Both the position numbers and the translations under genes were made by a program. From Taenia hydatigena (lineage: Eukaryota > Platyhelminthes > Cestoda > Cyclophyllidea > Taeniidae), in NCBI GenBank assembly GCA_036345935.2, contig JADWOT020000002.1:1426001-1490000 (forward strand): DNA of 64,000 nucleotides, given 5' to 3'. The notes under the pieces are model-generated. The model was not told the DNA's origin. It made no database searches and saw only the letters and a program-made list of their open reading frames with translations. Below, piece after piece: positions 37,344-49,015 of this stretch. Every line of letters begins with the position of its first letter. The first letter of the stretch is position 1.

Positions 37344-38112
37344 ATGCAAACGAGCTTCGTCATCGCATTCCTCCTACTCACCTTCCAACTGTTTGGTAAG
37401 TTGAAATACTTCCCACCTACTCCACTTCCATTCACCTCTGTCATGTTTCCGATGTGAGTGTAGGAGGGTTTTAATGGTAATCGCCATAGAAGTCTCACAA
37501 AAGTGTAGCTTGAGGTTCTGTGGGCGGCTTGTGTGGTTGTGACTGTGGAATTGTGCTGTAGTGGCGACAAGTCACTCTCCAGCAGTCGTAAATACAGTTG
37601 TGTGAGAAAGCTCGTCTTCTTGAATGGACTGCGCGCTCACTGGTCTCAACGTCGCAAAGAAGGGAAGCAAAGGCTGCTTGGACGTTACTTTGCCACTACT
37701 AAGTGGAAGAAAGTTCAAATGCTGAGGTGTGACTTCAAACAAACTGTGCGACCGTGGTTGCAAAGGCCCTCCAAGTCAGCCTTAATTGAATGCCCCCCCC
37801 CACCCATCAATTCCGCTGTCTAGGTGGAATGCATCTTAAACAGGACACTCTCCTCCCACCAGTCATTGCCAACAGCTAACTGTCCCAATGCCAACTGCTC
37901 ACTCACTCACACACTCACTCACCACCGCTTTGTCTCTTCTAGACGCAACGAGATGCTGTTATTCTTCGGAAAAGTGCTACGTTTACCTTCAGGAGTGTAA
38001 CAACAAATCGAGAAAGTGTTGCGAGTCGTTTGTGTGTCGCAAGTTCCCAACGGGCTCACCCAATCCTGCCTACAAATATCGATGTGATTATCTACCTTAC
38101 TATGGGGAATGA
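37344..38112 (+). CDS. P1: secreted 8-cysteine peptide precursor, two exons, 73 aa
   Basis: Exon 1 (37344-37395) encodes a hydrophobic signal peptide beginning MQTSFVIAFLLL. A GT-AG intron (37396-37942, phase 1) follows. Exon 2 (37943-38112) encodes the mature peptide and ends in TGA. Cysteine frame: CC-x5-C-x6-C-x6-CC-x4-C-x15-C, with the eighth cysteine near the end and a short acidic tail. Eight cysteines in about 55 residues indicate a disulfide-stabilised secreted peptide. The layout recalls inhibitor cystine knots, but disulfide pairing is not known. I do not recognise the family and assign no activity. The start is supported by the conserved TATA spacing and by the identical 52-nt exon 1 in P2, P4 and P5. 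A possible AATAAA lies at 38459. Confidence 0.85.
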
Positions 38113-38920
38113 TCTGCACACCTCCATTCTCTCTTCCTTTTCACCTTCTCTCTCTCTCTCTCTCGCCCAAACCATCTCCTCTGTCCACAAATTCATTAAA
38201 TTAAGTGGTGAAAGGGACGCCTCTCCTCTCCCTACACTGTTCCATTGTTAAAGTCAACACAAATTGTTTGTTCACTCAGCTGTCTTCAACACTCGGGAGA
38301 GTGGTTGAACAAGAGGCCGCAAAATTGTACTATCACACCACTGTTAGCAGACTTTTGACCCAATGGTGAATGAATGGCAACAAGGTTGGGATGCTGAGTC
38401 ACATAGGGGTGAGAGAGTCTATGAAAGGGAGAGCAGAGGAATAAGAGAAGCATAAAGCAATAAACGACAAGATGCTAGTGACTGAGTTCACTTCGGATCC
38501 AGACTGAACATCACAGATGTGAGGGCATCGCAAATTTCACCACCCTTGGAATGAGGACCCCTTCCATGTAGTGAATGTTCTCTCTCCCGCGAACTACCTC
38601 GTCTGGGAAATGCACAACTCTGTACTCAACCAATAACCATTCATCTCAATAAGATAAGACCTTACGAAGGGGATCGGGACGTCGATTACGAGGATGAAGC
38701 CTATGCAGTTGTCGGGAAAGGAAATTTACTTGACGGCATAATTAAAGAGAACCAACGCGAAGAGCACTGGGGACGGGGCTCAAATGCCGAAGGGTTGTGT
38801 AAAGCTTGTATTCTTTAAATGTACTTTGTGGGCCACGGGCGAGAGGACAATTTTAACCTGCTTGTGGAGCGTTGTGTTCGCACTCTAGAGACCGACACAG
38901 AGGTTGCATTGGCCCGCCTG
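38113..38920. other. 3' flank of P1
   Basis: Contains a TC dinucleotide run (about 38147-38164). The rest matches the 3' flank of P5 (57449-58735) and, inverted, about 47780-48020. No gene seen. Confidence 0.5.
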
Positions 38921-38922
38921 AG

Positions 38923-39107
38923 TGGAGTTCCGAGGCTCCCTTGAAGGCAAAAGAAGGCAGAATACAGGCTAGAATCTGTATATACTCAACAGGCAGAGGA
39001 AATTGAGCTGCTGGCATGGCTTGGAGGCCAGCCTACGCAGTCAGGGCAATATGACCAACTCTGTGACCCTGACCGATACTGGTAGCCCAAACAAACAACG
39101 CATTACA
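38923..39107 (+). mobile_element. Solo LTR a (TRIM-like), plus orientation
   Basis: About 185 bp related to the other LTRs here. It has the 5' TCCGAGGCTCCCTTGAAGGC region, a TATATACTCAACAGGCAGAG core, a GGCATGG-x-GGAGGCC centre, and 3' AAACAAACAACGCATTACA. The 5' end has lost two bases compared with the consensus TGTAGCGTCCCGAGG. No clean target duplication was found. No coding capacity. Confidence 0.7.
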
Positions 39108-39158
39108 GCTGACATAGTTAGAACACATAATCCTTCAGCCTACAATAAGTGTGTCTAG

Positions 39159-39344
39159 TGTCACACTTGGTTTGTTTGAACTATCGTTATCGGTGAGAGT
39201 CACAGGGGTTGCCATATTGCCCTAGCTGCATAGGCTGACCTCCAAGCCACATCAGCAACTCATTTCCGTCTGCCTGTTGAATATACATATTCTGTCCCAG
39301 TATTCTGCCTTCTGTTGCCTCCAAGGGAGCCTCAAGACGCTACA
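39159..39344 (-). mobile_element. Solo LTR b (TRIM-like), minus orientation
   Basis: It begins TGTCACACTTGGTTTG and ends GACGCTACA, the reverse of the consensus ends. It is 186 bp long. Flanks TCTAG (39154-39158) and TTTAG (39345-39349) are an imperfect 5-bp target duplication. Together with LTR a it forms an inverted pair about 50 bp apart. Confidence 0.7.
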
Positions 39345-39672
39345 TTTAGGAGCAACGAGCCCTCTCATAGTAGAGTTGGAAGAAGGTAGAAAGAGAAAAG
39401 TGAAGCATAGTGTGCATTGTCAATGGATAAGCAGGATGAGTGGTGGTGTTTGCAATCGTGATTAAGTAGTCGTGTGAAATGCTTGTGTGTTAATTATTGA
39501 GTAATGACGCGAAGGAATACCTCGGTTAAGATAGGAATAGGTAGATTGATAATCGAAAAAAGACAAAAGTAATTAAAATAATGAGTGCATAAAGGGAACT
39601 TTTGCTCGTATGTAGTGATTTCATACACGAAAGTGCATATCTAGCCTTTTGTTGGCTCAGATAATCAAATTG

Positions 39673-40048
39673 TATTGTACTTTGCTTGTATGCACTACCG
39701 TTTTTTGGTCAGGGTCACGGGGGTGGCCATCTTGATTTAGCTTCGTAGGCTGGCCTCTAGGCCATGCTAGCGGCTTAATTTTCTCTCTCCATTGAGTATA
39801 TACATTCTACTTAAGCATTCTGTGTAGCGTCCCGAGGCTCCCTCAAAGGCAAGAGAAGGCAGAATACTAGAGTAGAATATATAAAGATGTATATACCGGA
39901 CAGAGGCTGCCGGCATGGCCCGGAGGCCACCCCACGCAGTTAGGGCAATACGGTTGCCCCTGCCACCTTGACCGAAATTGGTAGTTCCAACAAGCAAATT
40001 ACTACATTCTGCCTTCTTTTGCCTTCGAGAGGGCCTCAAGAAGCTACA
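39673..40048 (-). mobile_element. Solo LTR c (TRIM-like), minus orientation, interrupted by LTR d
   Basis: Outer element. Its first part is 39673-39822 and its remainder is about 40012-40048, ending AAGCTACA. It is flanked by AATTG on both sides (39668-39672 and 40049-40053), a perfect 5-bp target duplication. It is interrupted by LTR d in opposite orientation. Confidence 0.75.
39823..40006 (+). mobile_element. Solo LTR d (TRIM-like), nested in LTR c
   Basis: 184 bp from TGTAGCGTCCCGAGG to AAATTACTACA, with LTR-type TG...CA ends. Perfect 5-bp duplication TTCTG flanks it (39818-39822 and 40007-40011). A TATATAAAG-like core lies near 39877. It is the youngest of this group by nesting. The size, ends and lack of coding sequence match terminal-repeat retrotransposons in miniature known from taeniid tapeworms; the family assignment is by resemblance. 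Confidence 0.85.
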
Positions 40049-40640
40049 AATTGACTCATGTTGGGGCGCAGGGTTTCATCTCGGTGACGAAGTGAATATA
40101 CAACACAGGCAAATTTTGTGCCAAAAAATGCAACTAATTATGCGTAACTTATACCAGAATGTGTTTAACCTGAGCGATAATAGCTGTTGTTATATTTCCA
40201 ATTTAGCCCAATATATATTGATTAAAGCATTGCCTCACGCAGGATGCCTAACTGCATACAACTGCTAAAAATTTTTAAGAGACAAAACCTACTTTTTTAA
40301 GGATTGGCGAGAGACAAATGCAGATTTATTGTTTCAATGAGGCGGTTCTGTTCGAGGAATCTGCGTGTTTTGTAAGCCGGAGTCGCACGCATAAGAATTT
40401 TGTGTGAGGCTGGCTTTAGTTTTCTGCAGAATGCCTTTTGTTATTGCTGTCGACTGGGCTTCTTAAGTGTTACGTCTGCAATTCCATAGCAGGAAAAGTT
40501 GATTTGCCTACCGCCAATCAATTGGGAAGACGTGTCTGCGTAAAATACTTGTGTTGGGTCCTCACGACTCTGTCCCCATTGTAATTGCTGGACGTGTGTT
40601 AATCTTTTGGATTTTAGGTATCAAAGTCAAAACATGGCAC
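40049..40640. other. Stretch between LTRs and exon-like block, unit 1
   Basis: Matched by about 59030-59510 in unit 2. AT-rich, with many stops on both strands. No gene seen. Confidence 0.45.
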
Positions 40641-40844
40641 ATTTTTCTGTTCTGGATTCGCGAATCACGCCTTTGCTCTGGAGGACACGGTTGACGCTGA
40701 CCTAAACATTTTTGGGGTTTTGTTTACGTCGTAGTTTTATTCCGACTTTGCTAACTTTGTTGGAGAAAGGGATGCGTGAATTTAGTATTTATCAGCACTC
40801 GAATGTAAGCTTGCAATTTATAATGGAATTAGATAAAATTATAG

Positions 40845-41149
40845 GTCCGTGTTATAACAAACGGTTGGGACGATGAAATTTCTGCAGATCATTCACCAGA
40901 GTTGTTTTCTTCAGTGGCCCTAAAGGCGATTACTTGTCTTGCCATTAATTCGCCCGACTCACTTGTAGGTGAGAATCCTTTCTTGGGCTGCTAAATGTCA
41001 TTTTGTTTATTTTTATGAAGTCACCTCCCAAGCTGAACTCGTTGAGAAGCCATTTTGAGGAATTTCATGCTGTTAGAAACGCATGTACTGTTGTCGGTGC
41101 TGCGTTAGCGGATTGTGTGGTGACCGTGCAGAGTTGTGGGGCGCACTAA
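40845..41149 (+). CDS. Unidentified gene fragment, two exon-like segments (unit 1)
   Basis: After TATAG, a 120-nt open segment (40845-40964) encodes 40 residues including TNGWDDEISADHSPELFSS and ends at a GTAGGTGAG donor. A 56-nt intron ending ATGAAG leads to 41021-41149. That second segment starts SPPKLNSLRSHFEEFHAVRN and ends TAA after 42 residues. Unit 2 has the same two segments with identical lengths, frames and stop (59642-59761, 59817-59945) despite many amino-acid changes. A further upstream segment (about 40619-40720, frame CSGFANHAFALED) may be another exon. No start exon was found. Function unknown. It could be a real fast-evolving gene or a recently decayed one. Confidence 0.35.
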
Positions 41150-43149
41150 GCAGGATTTATTGCATGTGGGCACCTTATTGCTCCTGTTACATTGGCACCC
41201 TCGGCATGTATTTGAAAATGGAAGCGTTTGGATGCTTCATCAGAAAAAGGGTTTTGAATCTGTGGAGATATTTGGCTTTTTGGAAGTGAATAACTTGAGC
41301 CATTGCCTATCGCTAGTCGCCATACGCTAATCTACGCCGTGGGTTGAATTGGTGTTTAGATTTTGGCTTACCCACCGGCTGACCCGTCAGTTCATTCGTT
41401 ATTCACTTCGTGTCGGTCTTTTTTTATTTGTGCTGTTCCCATTTACGAGGAAATAGTGCACCCACGTGCGTCTTGTCTACCATGGATCGGTCATCGTATT
41501 GTCGTTTCTCAAACATCCGCATCCTTTTATTCTTCGATCTATCTGTGTGTTTATTACTTATCATTTAGTGTGTTTGTGCGTCATCTGTTCTGTACGTCTC
41601 CGTTTTTCATTCATCATTCTTTGTCGACCTACGCAATCGATTTCAGCCCATATATCCCCTAAATACATTTAGTTCTCCATTCTTTGTTGGTTTCTTTTGT
41701 GCCCTTAGCTTGCTTTGAGTGCCCTGTTTCACTAAAATGTGGTCTTTTTTAGAAGGCGACACTTCTTCAATGGATAGTCGTGGTGTTGAGGTGCTTGGGG
41801 TACCTTGGAAGGCGTTGGGATGGCAAATGTTTGTATTCACCCGTGCACGAGCGGAGCTGAAGCTAGCAGGATGTCGGAGGAATAAGTTGAAGTACCTGGA
41901 GATGGAGGGTTTCTCACTCACGGTTTTGTCAGTGGAATCAGTGTGCGTGTAGACTGCGTTACTCTACTCGCCCTTTTCGGTGAAGGTGCTGGTGGGATTG
42001 TGGGTGACTCGGTGCGTGGCTATGGCACCAAATGCCTTTCGATTCAATTTAAAAGGATGTCGCTGTATTTGGCTTCTCGATGCTTAGTGTTCGAATCCAA
42101 ACGATTTGTTTATGCTGGTAGTGTCGAGTTAGTGCAATGAATGTTTCGATGGTGGAATGGCAACTATTTTATTGGTTGAAGAGAGGACTTGGGCGTAGTG
42201 ACCGTAGGCAAGTGACTAGTGCTTTATGGGAACGCGTTTCCCACCAGCGGTATGACAACATTCTTTAAGGCATATGACAAAGTAGTCTCGTCAGGAGAGC
42301 ATGTTTTCGAACTGATCAACTGGTATTTTGAATTTGTCAGGGGCCTTTCCCTTTGCAGGCATCTGGCCTCGAGAGTGACTGTCTTAGCCCATTTTTGTTT
42401 CAACCTTGTAGACAACGAAGGGGAAGCTTGGTTTGGGCAGTTGGATTACCTTGCACCGGTAGTAGGCTCTGAAGGGGAACCGGTCTACAATGCTGCAGAA
42501 CGCGTCACTGCTTTGAGAGTGTGCGTTGCTGATCAATGTGGCTGCGTTGTGCCTTCTGCATTAGTCGGTGGTAAGTCCTACCTGCGTGCCTGCCCAAAGA
42601 TACTGAGTGGTAATGTATTGTTATGGACTGGTGTCGACCTTATGAAATGGGGAATGATGAGCATGAGTAGTGGAAGTATGCGGGTGTTCCTGTCACATGA
42701 CGATGCGGGCTGAAGGAAGCAATCTGCGAGGAGTGTTGGACAGCTGCGAGTTGCTGATCAGGCGTGGCGTCTGCCTAAATGCATCGTCAGTGGCTAAAGT
42801 AGCATGGTTGGCTTTCAGAGTGAATTCCGCACTAGTAGGATTAGGAGTGGTGGACGTTGCTGTGATGGGCAGCGTTGTGTCCCTGTGGAGAGTCACCCCA
42901 TTGGTGGTGCATTATCGGCATTCGTACCAAAGCAGGATCTTGGCTTGTGGGCAAGTAGTAGCTGCATCTCACCTAGGTGCACAAGGTCACGTAATTTGCG
43001 AACTTAATGGTATTTTTGGATTGCATTTAGGTGGGTGGGACTTGCATGATGTGAATTGGGCAAATACGGAAAGCGGTGCATGGGTGGATTTCTGCAGGGT
43101 CCTTTGCGGCTTGCAAAACGCCTTCCTGGAAAGGCGAACACCGTTTTGA
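41150..43149 (+). other. Exon-like, coding-similar stretch of unit 1, unassigned
   Basis: Long open frames occur (41719-41952, 42219-42713, 42670-43149). Comparison with unit 2 shows stops or frameshifts in one copy or the other. Near 41960-42090 the differences between copies fall mainly on third positions of the frame reading FYSPFLVKVLVELWV in unit 2, but that frame holds a stop in unit 1. I read this as a decayed coding region of unknown identity. Confidence 0.35.
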
Positions 43150-43799
43150 AGGTGAGTATTACAACTATGTGGTTAATGTTTTTGCGTGTGATATTTCCTG
43201 TAATGATGCAAATGACCAATCAACTCTTCAGATGGAGTGACGTGGTGCCGCCTTTATTGCTGATGCCTGGAATTAGCACGATGTGTACTAATTAAACTAA
43301 CTAGAATTTAAAGTTGAAAACCACAAGGCGTGATGTTGTAATGGCTAATGTGTGCTTGGTTCTACTAAGAGGTGGCGCATATTTAGTGTACCGGTGTGTC
43401 TATTGCTGTTGGCGTTGATGAAAACGGCAGTGGTAGTGAATGCGTGCACATAACGGTGTGTGATGGCGAGGAATGGCAATGGCGTAGAGCGAGAAAAGAC
43501 GGTTGTCTACTGATGTAGAATGCTTAGAGTATGGCAGGATGATGGTAAGATGCTGGACGACGGTGTGCCGTTTGATGGAATGATGAAAGCGTGTGAAAGT
43601 GGACTGTCTCTTTAAAGGTAGTGTTGGCAGGCATCCTTGCGAATGTTCGCAGAGGGAGTCCTCGCTTTGGAAACGGCGAAGTTGGTAATTTGGGGATCGT
43701 ATGAAAAAAGCATGCATGCGTTTTGCACAGCTTGAAGTGGGATAGCTTCTTTGATGCCCCTACATGTCGTCGACCTGATCCAGTCGCTCCTCAGTGATG

Positions 43800-43985
43800 C
43801 GTTCTTTTGTGTGTTATAGGAGGCAGGTTTGTCTGGCGTCGATGACGCGAGCTTTGGATCTGCTTCGGCTGTTGGACACCCTAGGACTGCTGCTGATGGA
43901 GTGCCTTCCGGCATCTTTGGACGCAGAGCTTCTGCCAAAAGTTGGTCGCACTCTGCGCATTGAAACGCCTACTTGTGTAGCCTGA
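43800..43985 (+). other. Leu-rich exon-like segment, unit 1
   Basis: After GTGTTATAG, an open segment reads RALDLLRLLDTLGLLLMECL then PASLDAELLPKVGRTLRIE and ends TGA at about 43983. Unit 2 repeats it (about 62581-62745). A third, inverted copy of its end lies at about 45775-45860. Identity unknown. Confidence 0.3.
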
Positions 43986-43989
43986 AATG

Positions 43990-44688
43990 ATTTCCTACTA
44001 AACTTGTCGCCTTTTTGTACAGATGTGAGTGGTAAATCTTGCGAGCCGTCGTGGGTTTTTGATTTACCACAACGCATTTTCATTAACGATGGCTTTTTGT
44101 TTCACTTTTTGTTTTATGTAAGTCCGAATAGTTTGCCGTGCTGTTTTGGAAATTGCTGTTCTCTAAGATGACGTGAGGAGTGTTAGCATTTATTTATTGA
44201 GGCTTTAGGTCTGATAAAACTGAGTGGCCACCCCAGTGCCACATTGGTATTAAGGCTAATTGCTGGAGGAGGGTGTCTTGCATGTACTATAGGCGAATCT
44301 GTGAACCAAGCTCTTGGGTTGTGAGCTTTATTTGCTCTAATTGGTTGTAGGTGGATGCCGATCCAATGGGTCCAGAGTAAACAAGGTGAAGCTCCGTTTT
44401 GGGTAAAATAACGCTTACTGAATTATTGTCAGTAAAGAGGCTGACGTGGCTTCACCCTCTTTTTGTTGTTTATAAGTTAGCTTTGACCATTCCTACTAAC
44501 GACCCCTCTTCTGCAGTCTGGAGGAATAGTTGTTTCGTATTCTTGAACTTCAAACTTCAAAATTGACGCTTAACTTTAGGCGCAGATGGAGTAAAAATTA
44601 CCCGGGAAATCTTGGACTTCATTTGTAAGAGAAAAGTCATGATTAATTGTTCACTAAGACGAAATAGTTGCCAAATAATTTATGAGAG
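43990..44688. other. Flank between Leu-rich segment and pseudogene P6
   Basis: Closely matches 62750-63475 of unit 2, among the best-conserved parts of the two units. No coding evidence on either strand. Confidence 0.45.
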
Positions 44689-44689
44689 T

Positions 44690-45466
44690 TAATTTATTTA
44701 TCAGCATGCATAAATTGCATTGAATTCTCCATGGCCTTTTTGGATAGATGCAGCGACCCATGTGTTTCGGAGGGTAGGGAAAGGAACTGTCGTTGGCGCG
44801 CATTAGGTTGGTACAATACTTCCCCTATCTGGTCGCATGTCGTGTCTTGAGTATCGCATCTAGGAGTCGACGCGCAGCATCTTTTTACACCTAAAAAGGA
44901 AATGAACAGTGAGCATTAGGACAGTGTATTACAAGCAACGATTGGAGGGTGAAAGTGTCGTGTCCAAGAGCTGTTCGAAATAGACTGGAAACTTTGGGGA
45001 AATCCAAATAGGGTTCAATTTGGAGGCTTTCTAAACCGTGCACTTTATGTTAGCCCACAATTGAACACTTGGCCTTGACAACTCTGGGGTTGGAAGGCAT
45101 GGCATTGGAACATAACAAGCCTGTGAGCTCCCGTTTCCTCTCCTTCCGATGGGAAGTTTAGTGCACACTGCCCCTTCGAGATGACACGACTTCTTGATCG
45201 ACTGTACTGTGCTGTGCTGTGTTCTTTCGTGTTTTTTCGACAGCCTCAGAGTGTCTTGTCTCCACAGTAACACAATTTTACGGCTACAATCGCACGTGCT
45301 ATTTGAAAACCTCAGGTTACACGTTAGTAAAGCCCTTATGAAGAGGCGATGCAGTGGCTGTGTGTATACTTTCCACGTTCCCTAACTCCACGTTGGTGGA
45401 AACATCACAGATGTGGCTGAAGTGGCGTGGGTGGAGGAGGAATGCGATCACGAGACTCGTTTGCGC
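44690..45466 (-). pseudogene. P6: cysteine-rich peptide pseudogene
   Basis: Minus strand. The exon 1 counterpart (45466 to about 45415) still reads QTSLVIAFLL, but the ATG has become GCG and no GTAAG donor follows. Exon 2 (44890 to about 44690) starts GVKRCCASTPRC and then loses the second CC pair through a frameshift around GAAGTATTG. The downstream HMGRCIYP motif is in another frame. Unit 2 carries the open counterpart P7. Confidence 0.7.
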
Positions 45467-45479
45467 TGGTACGCGAGGT

Positions 45480-47770
45480 GAATAGCGAGAGTCTGCCTGG
45501 TTAGTTTAAACTAGATGATGTGCGTAATGGAGCTGCCTATTCTTCTATCACCGAGCGATTACTTCCTGTTCCGCCTGCGAGTTCGTGAGTTACGAATGTT
45601 GATGGAATGTATGTGGGGCGAAAGTGGACTGGAAATGTGGAATTAAACAAATCAGAAGTGTATCCAAAAGGTGTTGTTAATACAAATGCTTTGCGGTGAA
45701 AACGAGAACCCACGACTTGTATGATTTTTCACTAAGGTGGGCACTAAAGTGTGGAAAGTTTGGTAGGAAACCATTGTAGGCTGTATAAATAGGTGTTTCA
45801 ATGCGTAGAATGCGACGAGCTTTTAGCAGAAGCTCTGCATCCAAAGTTGGGGCAACGCGTGTTTTCGGTTCGGTATTTTGTTCAGAAAACAGCAAGTACT
45901 TGCTCCACTTGTACCTCGGGATGTCTGAGATAAAGTGGGGAGCACGTGTTGCGATGTTGTAGCAAAGTAATGTGTAACAGTGTTAATGTGAAAGTAAGTT
46001 CTCATCATCCAGATGTGACCTTTTAATGATTTGCAGAGAGAGAGAGTGATGAACTAAGTGAATGAGTTATGAGGCTTTATTCACTTCGGCTACCATCAGC
46101 ATTCAGTCCTTCTCCGAATTAGTAGTGATGTAGACTTGACTTTGTGTTGCAGCGCTGATTTGAGGTCAATCGGAGATGCCCCAGAAGTGGGTGGATTGAC
46201 GAGCAGGTGGTGGAGGCATTCACCTCAGTTGGAATCGTGGTTGGCAAACTCGCGATCGGCTGTCTTCGAAGCACTGACACCTTGATCGAACGCAATGCTA
46301 GGTACTCGTCGTTGCTACTTGCCAATCCCCTCAGTAGTATGTGACAAGGACGTTAGCTTGCCTTATACAACCTCATGTTTACCTCATCTTTATTCCATCT
46401 TTACTCTCAGGTTGCTCACTCCTCACTTGTCTAGTCGGTTTTCGGTTGTGGGAGAGTTGAAGCTACTTCTTTAAAGGAAAATCTTGCATGTTTGTAAGGC
46501 TGGAATAAGTGCATTGACCAAGTGTGTATGCGATTAGGGTGATTGTTTGTGTCATGCAAAGTGATTATAAAGCTAGCAGTGGGATGCTCTTCGGGAGGTA
46601 ATAAAGACTCTTCCACCGAATAAAGTGGTTGGACGAGGTTGAACTTCACTTGTTGTTGTGGCGTCTGGTCTGTCGTGGATCCGGTTGCTTGGTTTGAAAA
46701 CAGCTTATGCTTCAGCTTTGTTTTGGAGATTTTGGAGAAGAGTGGGAAAAATGTACTACAATGTTTGCAGCGAATAAATGTGAAAGTGTTTTTGTGAGGG
46801 TAGGTTCCCGTCTTCTAGATGTAGGCTTTTTCATAATTTGAAAATCACGCAAAGGGGAGAGTGACGGATTGGGCGGATAAGTGTACTTTCAGTTCCACTG
46901 TCAAATGTCGCCACTTCTGTGCACTGCTCTTCTCCCATTCACTGCCGTCAGCGTTGAGAAAACAAGTCAGTGTATTAGTTTAGGTCAGGTCAGATCAGTT
47001 CAAGTCAGCTCAGCTGATTCACTGTGACCTCGTGACCCTGATTCACGTATGGCGAGTAAGCACTTGGGTCAGACGGTTGTGCAATCATTGGGCGAGTTGG
47101 CAGGGTGGGAAGTCCGTGTGGGTGCAGACTAGTTATCAGACCATTACCGCGGTGTTACAAACACAAATGGAATAAGCTGCCCATGCGTCAAGTTAGTGTT
47201 ACCTGTCAGAGGAATGCGACATGCATTTCCAATGGAACTGGCATAGGGTAGCAGTTGTTATAGACTGACTTGTTTCCTGTTTACTCTGCATTACAGACGG
47301 GGCTGGATCATGTGGACAAAGATGCCTGCGTGTGGCGGTACACTGTGCGACATAAGGGAAGCGAAGTGTCATGTCGATGTGATTTACAGACGAGTGAATG
47401 ACATCCTTGCGTCTGTTTACTGAGGTGAGTGGGAATGAGGATCGGGTGGAGGGACGTTCATCCGATGTGGATGGAGGAGTATTGAGTGAAATGAAGGCTT
47501 CTTTTGCTATGGTTACGATGTCTGTCAGTTCTTGATGAGGTGGGAGGTGAGGAATGTGTGGGAGTAGGGGATTTGACGAAGTGGAGGAAGGGAGGGTGTG
47601 AGAGGAATGGATGAGAGTGAGAGACAGTAGCGACAGTAATGCTTCGTGTCATTTCGAAGATCCCTGTGGAATGCATCCATTAGGTGGCCTTGACTTTGCC
47701 AAGCAACAACCAAGGAGGCGTTGATAGAACATGAACTGTCAGTGGAAGGGAACACTTGCACATCGCCGGA
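45480..47770. other. Repeat-rich stretch between P6 and the next LTR
   Basis: At about 45775-45860 an inverted copy of the Leu-rich segment is present (minus strand, LDAELLLKARRILRIETP). About 45940-46090 and 46750-46900 are diverged tandem copies. A GTCAG-rich simple stretch lies at about 46980-47025. No complete gene seen. Confidence 0.4.
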
Positions 47771-47779
47771 CTAATGGTG

Positions 47780-48235
47780 TGCCTCACTGTCTTTCGAGGT
47801 CGCTTCTAACATCTGTGGTGTTCAGTTTGGATCCCAAGTGAACAGATTGCATCATTGCTCAATTGCGAACTTCAATTATTCATTCCTTCGTCCATTTATT
47901 GGCTCTCTTCGCCCTACATTCACCTGTCTTACTGTCCACGCATTTAGCAAACTGTCAAAAGTCTGCTAATCCTCATCAAAATGTTTCACTTTGCGGCTCC
48001 ACTACATTCCTCACTGATGATGACAAACGTAGAGGAGGGTGGGGTGTAGGCAGACAGGTGGAAGGAAGGAGAGAAGGAAGATGGTTGTGGTGTCTGTTGC
48101 ACTGTCATGTCAACCGTTGGGACATACGTACACAGACATATCTAGGTTGTGATTGGAAGGAGATGTGCAGACACACTTTTCGACGTGTCTTCGTAAAAAT
48201 GACTCGCAAGACTGCAAGTCGGAAGTGACAATCGT
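47780..48235 (-). pseudogene. Probable peptide-gene relic: exon 2 and 3' flank
   Basis: The 47780-48020 stretch is the inverted 3' flank of P1 (including AGTCTGCTAA against TTAGCAGACT). Where exon 2 should lie (48235 to 48110, minus strand) an open stretch contains CESFLRRHVEKCVC and ends VYVCPNG-stop. Cysteine spacing is only partly conserved. Probably a decayed member; weak. Confidence 0.3.
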
Positions 48236-48529
48236 GACACCGATGTTGGCCATCAGCCATGAGTTTACTGCTCATGCATAGGTTCTGTGTCTGCAGCAGA
48301 GTGAGAAGGGCGTGGATGCTTCCGTGTCGCCTGCTCTGATCATACCAGGTCGTATCTAATTTAGCATCGTGAAGATGACAGCGTCCACGTCGTTGTTGTC
48401 CTTTAAGACGAAGTGTGTGAATTTGGCACACAGTCTGGTATTCCAAGGAGACAAGAGGGTGCGAGTAAAGCAGAGGGAAAGAACGTACTTTTAAAGCCTC
48501 GAGTGAGGCCGTACTTTTATCGAGCTCCT

Positions 48530-48960
48530 TCATCAATTTGACTCGATGAATTGGATGAAGGAGTGAACGGAAGCCACCATTTGATGAAAGCGAGGGAATG
48601 ATTTGTGGTGGATTGCGAGGAGTAAAGGTGGAAAAGATCTTTTCCAGAGCACGGTGGAATGCTTTGATGGGGGGAATGAGAAGCGGTTGGAGTGACAGTG
48701 AGAGAGGCATGGTAAAGCATTCATCATCGGTGGTTTGGAAATCTTCATGAAATAACCTCAACCTGCTATCATCTCAAGTCCACCACACAAGCCGGTTCTT
48801 TTATTCAATCTCCAATGTGGTGGAGGTGAGGTCGGACATTGTGCCGTCACACCAGTGGTGAAGTGCCGTTTCGCCATCTCCTCCGCCTGGAGACGAGGGC
48901 GAAGGAAGTGAGATGAGATGGAGGAGGTGAGAGAGGGAGTGGGTGGAGAGCTTCACCAAC
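48530..48960. repeat. Repeat related to about 50850-51210
   Basis: The two stretches share order and many words (TTTGATGGAAG-type and GGTAAAGCAT segments). The 218-codon minus-strand frame starting at 48761 spans this repeat and the peptide relic, and is not supported as a gene. Confidence 0.45.
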
Positions 48961-49015
48961 AATGGGAATGACAGCACATGAAAGGTTTGGCGCCTCCTCT
49001 ATCCCACCCTCTCTC

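Larger units (their letters stand above)
37185..45195. repeat. Segmental duplication unit 1 (direct partner 56545-64000)
   Basis: The order of landmarks is the same in both units: peptide promoter, plus-strand peptide gene (P1 or P5), LTR-bearing stretch, exon-like unidentified coding stretch, Leu-rich segment, and minus-strand peptide exon (pseudogene P6 or P7). The offset drifts from about 19.36 kb to about 18.75 kb because the LTR insertions and indels differ. The last bases of the window still match about 45190, so unit 2 extends beyond the right edge. Confidence 0.88.

Noticed and set aside
38030..38251. 73-codon frame overlapping the end of P1
   Set aside because: Shadow of P1 exon 2 continuing into the TC dinucleotide run, which gives a spurious Ser-Leu repeat.
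42219..42713. 164-codon plus-strand frame in unit 1 as an intact gene
   Set aside because: The unit 2 counterpart has a stop near 61082 and frameshifts, and no start context or family motif was seen. Kept only as coding-similar sequence.
48105..48761. Longest open frame of the window, 218 codons on the minus strand
   Set aside because: It spans a repeat shared with 50850-51210, where the frame is not conserved, and a peptide-gene relic. No splice, motif or promoter supports it.
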